Shown here: positions 28,055-33,855 of the stretch, piece by piece
Numbering within the stretch: the stretch's first letter is position 1
How the letters are laid out: each line of letters begins with the position of its first letter
NCBI GenBank assembly: GCA_947447245.1
Contig: CANFJC010000005.1
Coordinates: forward strand, 1-33,855
Reading direction: 5' to 3'
Origin: Comamonadaceae bacterium
GTDB taxonomy: Bacteria > Pseudomonadota > Gammaproteobacteria > Burkholderiales > Burkholderiaceae_C
DNA length: 33,855 bases
Made by a program: the position numbers and the translations under genes
Notes under the pieces: model-generated
What the model was told of the DNA's origin: nothing
Databases searched by the model: none
The model's input: the letters and a program-made list of their open reading frames with translations, nothing else

Positions 28055-28090
28055 AAGGCGTAACCTTTAAAAGGGTTACGCCTTTTTTTT
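28055..28090. terminator. Bidirectional Rho-independent terminator between carbonic anhydrase and MFS genes
   Basis: AAGGCGTAACC ... GGTTACGCCTT perfect 11-bp arms followed by T8 on the plus strand; convergent genes. Confidence 0.85.
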
Positions 28091-29314
28091 AACTTGCGTT
28101 CGCCAAAGCAAAAACAAGGCAATGCTCAAGTTCAATGCGTTCCAAAGCACGCCATTGACAAACGCTGCGTGATAAGAGCCAGTTAAGTCAAATACCTTGC
28201 CAGACATCCAGCCACCAAGCGCCATACCAATCATGGTGGCCATGATGACCGCCCCTACCAACACGCCTACTTTTTGCGCAGGAAAATATTCACGCACGAT
28301 GATGGCATACGAAGGCACAATGCCGCCCTGAAACAAACCGAACAAGGCCGAAATCACATACAAGGACACCATGCCATCAAAGGGCAAAAACAAAAGCAAA
28401 GCAATGCCTTGAAGAACTGATCCGAGCACCAAGGTTCGCAAGCCGCCAATCCGATCGCAAATAGCGCCCGACACCAATCGACTGACAATGCCACACGCCA
28501 ACATCAGCGACAACATTTCAGAACCACGTGCCGCTCCAAATCCAAGGTCTGAGCAGTAAGCCACGATGTGAACCTGCGGCATGGCCATGGCCACACAGCA
28601 CGCCACACCCGCAACGCAGAGCAATGCATGCGCAGATTTGATGGACAAGCCAAACGGTCTTTCTGAAGCCATCGAAGCCGCACTGCCTGGCACCGCCACA
28701 GCCAATAAAGGTGGACGTTGTCGCATCAAAAAAGACAAAACCAACATACCAAGTCCACACACAATGCCAATCCAAATGTAGGTTTCGCGCCAGCCCAAAG
28801 TTTCAACACCCTTCTGGGCAATCGCTGGCCAAATGCTGCCTGCCAAATAATTCCCACTGGCGCATACAGCCACAGCAATGCCGCGACGTTTGTTCCACCA
28901 CAAAGAGGTGTCGGCCAGCAAAGGGGCGAACGTAGAAGAGCTGCCCAGAAGCCCCATGAGCAAGCCATGCGCCAATGCAAACAACCAAATGTTGGACGCC
29001 ATGCCGGCCAGAATAAAGCCACTGCCCACGCCAAGAGACCCAATCCAAAGTGCTACGTGCACGCCCCACTTATCAGCCAGCTTGCCCATGGCCAAGCCGC
29101 CAGCGCCAAAGCCCAGCATCATGAGGGTGTAAGGAAGTGAGGCATCCGCCCTTGAAATACCAAACTCTTTTTGAACCTCAGGCAGCACCACAGAGACCAC
29201 ATACATACTGCTGCCGCCTAAGGTCATCAGCAGAAGTGTGGTGAAGAGGCGGCGGGCGGCGTAAGACGAGTCTATAAGTGAGGTGTCGGCGTGGTATGTT
29301 GATGCAGTATTCAC
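28076..29314 (-). CDS. Major facilitator superfamily transporter
   Basis: About 12 hydrophobic helices; GFGAGGLAMGKLADKWGVHVALWIGSLGVGSGFILAG; SRLVSGAICDRIGGLR. Confidence 0.9.
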   Translation of the reverse strand: MNTASTYHADTSLIDSSYAARRLFTTLLLMTLGGSSMYVVSVVLPEVQKEFGISRADASLPYTLMMLGFGAGGLAMGKLADKWGVHVALWIGSLGVGSGFILAGMASNIWLFALAHGLLMGLLGSSSTFAPLLADTSLWWNKRRGIAVAVCASGNYLAGSIWPAIAQKGVETLGWRETYIWIGIVCGLGMLVLSFLMRQRPPLLAVAVPGSAASMASERPFGLSIKSAHALLCVAGVACCVAMAMPQVHIVAYCSDLGFGAARGSEMLSLMLACGIVSRLVSGAICDRIGGLRTLVLGSVLQGIALLLFLPFDGMVSLYVISALFGLFQGGIVPSYAIIVREYFPAQKVGVLVGAVIMATMIGMALGGWMSGKVFDLTGSYHAAFVNGVLWNALNLSIALFLLWRTQVKKKA

Positions 29315-29406
29315 CGGCCCACCTTATCACCCCCTCGAGGTGTTCTTACCCCCTAATTTCCCCTAAAAGCAGGCTTTTTCCTGATGCTATAATCCCGCTT
29401 CTCTTA

Positions 29407-29482
29407 GGCCCGGTAGCTCAGTTGGTAGAGCAGCGGATTGAAAATCCGCGTGTCACTGGTTCGATTCCAGTCCAGGCCACCA
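29407..29482 (+). tRNA. tRNA-Phe (GAA)
   Basis: 76 nt: GGCCCGG TA GCTC AGTTGGTA GAGC A GCGGA TTGAAAA TCCGC GTGTC ACTGG TTCGATT CCAGT CCAGGCC ACCA; anticodon GAA; encoded CCA; TATAAT at 29388-29393 upstream. Confidence 0.97.
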
Positions 29483-29486
29483 ATTT

Positions 29487-29523
29487 AAACCGCTGTATTA
29501 CTCTTTAATACAGCGGTTTTTTA
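29487..29523 (+). terminator. Rho-independent terminator directly after tRNA-Phe
   Basis: AACCGCTGTATTA-CTCTT-TAATACAGCGGTT followed by TTTT. Confidence 0.85.
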
Positions 29524-29562
29524 ATTTGGCTGGAAAAGTCCAATCCGCAGGTAAGGCCTCAC

Positions 29563-31131
29563 GTGTCATATTCAAAGGAGTTCTTAAAAGCCTTCCGGTA
29601 TTTCTCTGAAGGAGATTTTGCCAAGGCACGTTCCTTACTAGGTCGCCTCAGAACGGGAAACAATTCAGAAGCAGCGACAGCCGCATTGCTCTTAGCAACA
29701 ATCGATTTGCAAGAGCGCAAATACAAATTTGCAATTGAAAAATTAGAGAAAGCTCACACCCAATTTAAGCAAGATCACCGAATTCTGACTCAGCTTGCAG
29801 AGACATGGATGGAACTGGGTGACTATGAAAAAGCCATTGAGTGGGCCAATAGGTCTCTGCGCGTATTCCCCGACAACAAAATACTTCGTTTGAACCTTGC
29901 CAGCTGGATTGCCAGTAGAAGTTCTTACCCTGAAGAAATAAAGCAAATGTATGAATCTTGGTGTCAGGATTATTTAGATCTGCCGATCGATTCAGTGGCT
30001 CATGAAAAATTCGCACATCTGCGCAATGACGGTGTCTTGAAAGTTGGTTTTGTTTCAGGTGATTTTAAGAATCACGCTGTTCGATACTTTATTGAGCCCT
30101 ATCTGAAACATCACAACAAGAATGTATTTGAAGTTCATGCATTCATGACCAAAGATTCAGACGAAATCTCAGAAATTCTCAAGGAGTCCGTCGAGAATTG
30201 GCATGAAATGCAAGGTATTTCCACTTCTGATTTTTTTCAGAAAATTCAGCAACTTGGTATTCACATATTGGTTGATCTGTCTGGACATACTGAAGGCGAA
30301 AGGCTTGACGTTTTCGCACTGAGAGCAGCACCTGTACAGGTCACTTGGTGGGGGTTCATGCAAACCCTTGGCATGCGTGAAATGGACTATCGATTAACAG
30401 ATTCAATTTTCAGCCCCACAGGTACCGACAACCATTACACAGAAAAACTTTGGCGAATGAATTGCCTCACGGCATACATGCCGCCAGTAAATTGCGACAC
30501 GTCATTTGAAAGCCCCTGGACAAAGAATGGCTACGTGACAATGGTGTCTATCAATCACAGTCGAAAGGTAAGCGATGAAGCATTGCGCATTTGGCAACGC
30601 GTTTTAATTGACAACCCAAGTGCATCCTTAATCATTGTGACCATGGAAAAAACGCCAGAAGGCGCTCGCGCGCTTTTTCAGTCAAGGTTTGAAAAATTTG
30701 GCATGCCCATGGACCGCATACTTGCGGCACCTAGATTGTCGATGCTTGAATTTATGCGTCTCGCTTCTATTGCAGATTTTTCATTAGATTCATTGCCAAT
30801 TTCTGGCGGCGTCACCACTTTTCATGCGCTATGGATGGGCTTACCCATTTTGACAATTAAGCCCCAGCAACCCATACCGCTTCAAGCTTATACATCCAAT
30901 ATTTTGCAGACAGTAGGGCTAAGCGAATGCATTGCCACCGATGAAGCGTCTTACTTATCCATCGCATCAAGGTGGATCAATCATCCTGTTGAAATTGAGC
31001 AGATTCGGAAAAAATGCAGGTCACAGCTTTTGATGAGCCCTTACATGGCAATCCAAGAACGCGTGTCTGAACTTGAAAACACTTTTGAAAAAATGTGGAT
31101 TGAATATAAAAAAGCGAATGTAAAAACATGA
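29563..31131 (+). CDS. TPR-containing GT41-like glycosyltransferase, second divergent copy
   Basis: TPR (YEKAIEWANRSLRVFPDNKILRLNLASW); LKVGFVSGDFKNHAV; HILVDLSGHTEGERLDVFALRAAPVQVTWWGF; ISGGVTTFHALWMGLPILT. GTG start uncertain. Confidence 0.85.
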   Translation: MSYSKEFLKAFRYFSEGDFAKARSLLGRLRTGNNSEAATAALLLATIDLQERKYKFAIEKLEKAHTQFKQDHRILTQLAETWMELGDYEKAIEWANRSLRVFPDNKILRLNLASWIASRSSYPEEIKQMYESWCQDYLDLPIDSVAHEKFAHLRNDGVLKVGFVSGDFKNHAVRYFIEPYLKHHNKNVFEVHAFMTKDSDEISEILKESVENWHEMQGISTSDFFQKIQQLGIHILVDLSGHTEGERLDVFALRAAPVQVTWWGFMQTLGMREMDYRLTDSIFSPTGTDNHYTEKLWRMNCLTAYMPPVNCDTSFESPWTKNGYVTMVSINHSRKVSDEALRIWQRVLIDNPSASLIIVTMEKTPEGARALFQSRFEKFGMPMDRILAAPRLSMLEFMRLASIADFSLDSLPISGGVTTFHALWMGLPILTIKPQQPIPLQAYTSNILQTVGLSECIATDEASYLSIASRWINHPVEIEQIRKKCRSQLLMSPYMAIQERVSELENTFEKMWIEYKKANVKT

Positions 31132-31538
31132 AATCCCCTATCAGCATCGTCGACGTAGACCGCATTGAAAGTTGGACGCGCTACAAACCCGGCATGTGCG
31201 ACTCTTGTGCAGCCAACTGCTGCACCATGCCTGTCGAGGTCAAAATGGCCGACCTCATTCGCCTTAAGTTGGTAGACCCTTTTGAAGCCGAGCATGAAGA
31301 GCCCAAGCAAATTGCCAAGCGGCTAAGCAAGGAGGGCCTCATTGATCACTTCAATTTCAAGAACAGCATCTTCACACTTGCACGCAGAAGCAGTGGCGAC
31401 TGTCAGTTCTTAGATGCCAAGGACAGGCATTGCACGGTGTATGTCAATCGGCCCAATACTTGCCGTACGCACCCGCAAATAGGGCCAAAGCCTGGCTATT
31501 GCCCCTATGGGGCTTTGGCGCAAAGCCGCTCAAAGTAA
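31128..31538 (+). CDS. YkgJ/UPF0153-type cysteine cluster protein
   Basis: CDSCAANCCTMPVEV ... CQFLDAKDRHCTVYVNRPNTCRTHPQIG...YCPYG. Confidence 0.8.
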   Translation: MKSPISIVDVDRIESWTRYKPGMCDSCAANCCTMPVEVKMADLIRLKLVDPFEAEHEEPKQIAKRLSKEGLIDHFNFKNSIFTLARRSSGDCQFLDAKDRHCTVYVNRPNTCRTHPQIGPKPGYCPYGALAQSRSK

Positions 31539-31590
31539 ATGAAATGGCTCAAAAAGACGTATAACTTAATTCACCCAGCTAATATCCGCC

Positions 31591-32001
31591 ATGTTCAAGA
31601 AACTCATCAACAAAATCTTGCTTGCCATTAAAGCGATTCCACATTTGTGTGTTGCGCTGATCAAGCAGCTTTTGAAATTGCTCTTTGCCGCCTTCTTTTA
31701 TGGCTTGTCATTGGCGTTCTTGCTTATAGGTATCAGCATCATTGGCGCTCACACCTACATGTTCCTGAAAAGTGGTAATTGGACATTGGTGGCCACGCCC
31801 GACATGCCTTTCACCATTGTGCTTGAAGCGCAATGGATTGGGGCTTGGAAGATTTACAGCTGGCTTCCGGCCTCATTGATATTCATGGCGGCTGGCATTG
31901 GCATTTTCTTCGTCTACCTGAAAATCAAAAATGTGGTTCTCCAAATGGTAGGCACTGCACCCACCACTCCGGCGCCAGAACCCGTCGCAAGCGCCAAATA
32001 A
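31591..32001 (+). CDS. Small membrane protein, unknown function
   Basis: Two hydrophobic stretches (LLFAAFFYGLSLAFLLIGISIIGAH; LPASLIFMAAGIGIFFVYL), charged and PAPEP tail. Confidence 0.65.
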   Translation: MFKKLINKILLAIKAIPHLCVALIKQLLKLLFAAFFYGLSLAFLLIGISIIGAHTYMFLKSGNWTLVATPDMPFTIVLEAQWIGAWKIYSWLPASLIFMAAGIGIFFVYLKIKNVVLQMVGTAPTTPAPEPVASAK

Positions 32002-32002
32002 A

Positions 32003-32218
32003 TCAGGGCGCCTTTTCTTCCCCCAAGAGTTTCTTTTTTTGCAATTGAAACTCGGCTTCACTGATGATTTCCTTCTTTTTCAACTCATCTAATTTCAAAA
32101 GCATGCCATACATGTCTTTGAATTTTTCTGGCGTCATTTGAGCTTGCCCCGAACTTCCGCAACCCGTCAGGATGAGGAGTGCGCCCAATACGCACCCAAT
32201 CAATTTGTCTGTTTTCAT
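32003..32218 (-). CDS. Small SHOCT-like lipoprotein
   Basis: Lipobox LILTGC; C-terminal LLKLDELKKKEIISEAEFQLQKKKLL is SHOCT-like. Confidence 0.75.
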   Translation of the reverse strand: MKTDKLIGCVLGALLILTGCGSSGQAQMTPEKFKDMYGMLLKLDELKKKEIISEAEFQLQKKKLLGEEKAP

Positions 32219-32340
32219 TCACACTCCTTGAAAGCGCTCATTGTCTAGCGACATTCAATTATGCGCAAGATCTTTGCCAATAGCCTCTAGAGTATTTACA
32301 CTCTGACTAAACAAAATGCGAATTTATCCGTAAGAATGAC

Positions 32341-33639
32341 GTGAACTACAAGCTCCATTTTTTAAAACCATTTTTTGCTTTCATGGGCATTTTGGCGCTA
32401 TGCGCTAGCTTGTCCGGATGCGGCGGTGGCACTGCCACTACTACGACTGCAACGGCAACGGTCAATGTGGCGCCCACTGCCAATCCTGGGCCCAGCCAAA
32501 ATGTTTTGGTCGGCACTGTGGTCAACATGGATGGCTCGGCAAGCAAAGATCCTGACGGCGGCACACTCACTTTTAAATGGACCCTGATAGGCAAGCCCAT
32601 TGGCAGCGCAGCAACCCTCACCAACCCAGGCTACCCCAACCCTAAATTCACAGCCGATTTGGCTGGCAACTACGTGCTTAGCTTGGTGGTGAATGACGGC
32701 AAAATCGACAGTGCCGTCACCAGCGTGTCCGTCACAGCCACCACTGCCAACGCAGCACCTGTGGCCAACGCAGGCAACAATCAAAATGTCACCATAGGCA
32801 CTACGGTCACACTTGATGGCACAGCTAGCTCAGATGCCAACAATGACTCTCTCACTTACAAGTGGACTTTGCAATCAAAGCCAAGCAACAGCTCGGCCAC
32901 CATTTCTTCTGTAGCTTCAGCTAGGCCCACGTTCAAAGCAGACCTTGCAGGCACTTATGTCGCCACATTGGTGGTGAGCGATGGGAAGTCAAATAGCGAC
33001 CTCGCTGTGGTCTCTATTTTGGCAAGTGTTGCCAATTCTGCCCCCGTGGCCAAAGCTGGTGCCAATCAAAATGTAGTCGTTGGCACAAGCATCACATTGG
33101 ATGGCACTGCCAGCACCGATGCCAATGGCGACAACCTCACCTACAAATGGTCATTGCTTTATAAGCCAAGCAACAGCTTGGCCACTCTCTCCTCCACATC
33201 TGTTTCTAAACCCACCTTCACCGCCGATGCCGTGGGTACTTATGTAGCCAGTTTGATTGTGAACGATGGCCAAGCAGACAGTGCGGCCGTAGCGTCTACA
33301 ACGGTCATAGCAGAGGCTTTGAATGTGGCACCCGTTGCCAATGCAGGACCCGCGCAGACGGTACTGATAGGTTCAACGGTAGTTCTGACCGGCGCCGCCA
33401 GTTCAGATGCCAATGCCGATAGATTGACTTACAAATGGGTTCTAAGCACAAAGCCAACGGGAAGCACAGCAAGCTTGTCCTCTAGCACCGCTGTTAGCCC
33501 TAGCTTCAAAGCTGATGTTGAGGGTGTCTTTGTAGCCAGCCTGATTGTGAACGATGGCAAAGTAGACAGCGCCACTTCAACAGTGCCTATTTCTTCCGTG
33601 TTGATGATTTCTGGATTAACGGGTTTGTCAGGCTTTTAA
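32341..33639 (+). CDS. PKD-repeat lipoprotein
   Basis: Lipobox SLSGC; four tandem APVANAGxxQNVxxGTxVxLDGxASxDxxxDxLTYKW... modules. Confidence 0.85.
   Translation: MNYKLHFLKPFFAFMGILALCASLSGCGGGTATTTTATATVNVAPTANPGPSQNVLVGTVVNMDGSASKDPDGGTLTFKWTLIGKPIGSAATLTNPGYPNPKFTADLAGNYVLSLVVNDGKIDSAVTSVSVTATTANAAPVANAGNNQNVTIGTTVTLDGTASSDANNDSLTYKWTLQSKPSNSSATISSVASARPTFKADLAGTYVATLVVSDGKSNSDLAVVSILASVANSAPVAKAGANQNVVVGTSITLDGTASTDANGDNLTYKWSLLYKPSNSLATLSSTSVSKPTFTADAVGTYVASLIVNDGQADSAAVASTTVIAEALNVAPVANAGPAQTVLIGSTVVLTGAASSDANADRLTYKWVLSTKPTGSTASLSSSTAVSPSFKADVEGVFVASLIVNDGKVDSATSTVPISSVLMISGLTGLSGF
32461..33603 (+). repeat. Four tandem ~285-bp repeats encoding PKD-like modules
   Basis: Module starts read at 32461, 32746, 33031 and 33319 (periods 285, 285, 288 bp). 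Confidence 0.8.
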
Positions 33640-33689
33640 GCCGCAAGAAACTCTTGGTTCAAAGCTTTGCCACTGACACTCAAAGCACT

Positions 33690-33854
33690 TCAAATGTGAC
33701 TTGGAATATGCGGCACATGCCGCATGTGCAAAGACAATCCCAAGGCCGCCATGTGGTTGCTGTTGCGGCCCAATATTTTTTCGGACAATGGCAAGAAAAC
33801 AGTTTCTTCTGAACTTGCATGGTCCTTGTAATGCTTGATCAACAATTTAAAGTG
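33690..33854 (-). CDS. C-terminal fragment of a protein, possibly hemerythrin/HHE-like (5' end outside window)
   Basis: Minus-strand frame open from the right edge: HFKLLIKHYKDHASSEETVFLPLSEKILGRNSNHMAALGLSLHMRHVPHIPSHI*; absent from the ORF track because no start is inside the window. Confidence 0.4.
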   Translation of the reverse strand, partial: HFKLLIKHYKDHASSEETVFLPLSEKILGRNSNHMAALGLSLHMRHVPHIPSHI

Positions 33855-33855
33855 C

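Noticed and set aside
28718-29140. 140-aa plus-strand ORF inside the MFS gene region
   Set aside because: Antisense to transmembrane-helix coding sequence; composition explained by complement of hydrophobic codons.
29407-31131. Genomic island inserted at tRNA-Phe
   Set aside because: No integrase and no direct repeat of the tRNA 3' end was seen downstream; a terminator directly follows the tRNA.

Overview
The window looks like a betaproteobacterial (Burkholderiales-like, inferred only from gene content and protein style) chromosome segment with two accessory themes and one core block. (1) 1-12.9 kb is a surface/secretion locus. It holds the 3' end of a large octapeptide-repeat protein with an EF-hand-rich C-terminus, manC, an AT-rich minus-strand block of glycan genes (FkbM methyltransferase, GT2-like, DUF4422-like) and a complete type I secretion operon with two tandem ABC permease/ATPase genes plus HlyD and TolC components. 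(2) 13-24.5 kb is a flagellar locus: GT41 (OGT/SPINDLY-like) glycosyltransferase, small TPR-like protein, flagellin, sigma-54 activator and fliEFGHIJ. Two near-consensus sigma-54 promoters are readable by eye. (3) 24.5-33.9 kb holds a methyltransferase-like protein, a protein-E-like secreted protein, a lipoprotein, an alpha-carbonic anhydrase fused to a tethered coiled-coil/charged linker, an MFS transporter, tRNA-Phe, a second divergent GT41, a YkgJ-type cysteine cluster protein, a SHOCT lipoprotein, a PKD-repeat lipoprotein and a truncated, possibly hemerythrin-like ORF at the right edge. No CRISPR array, transposase, integrase or rRNA was seen. All family calls are by-eye motif recognition; no searches were run.
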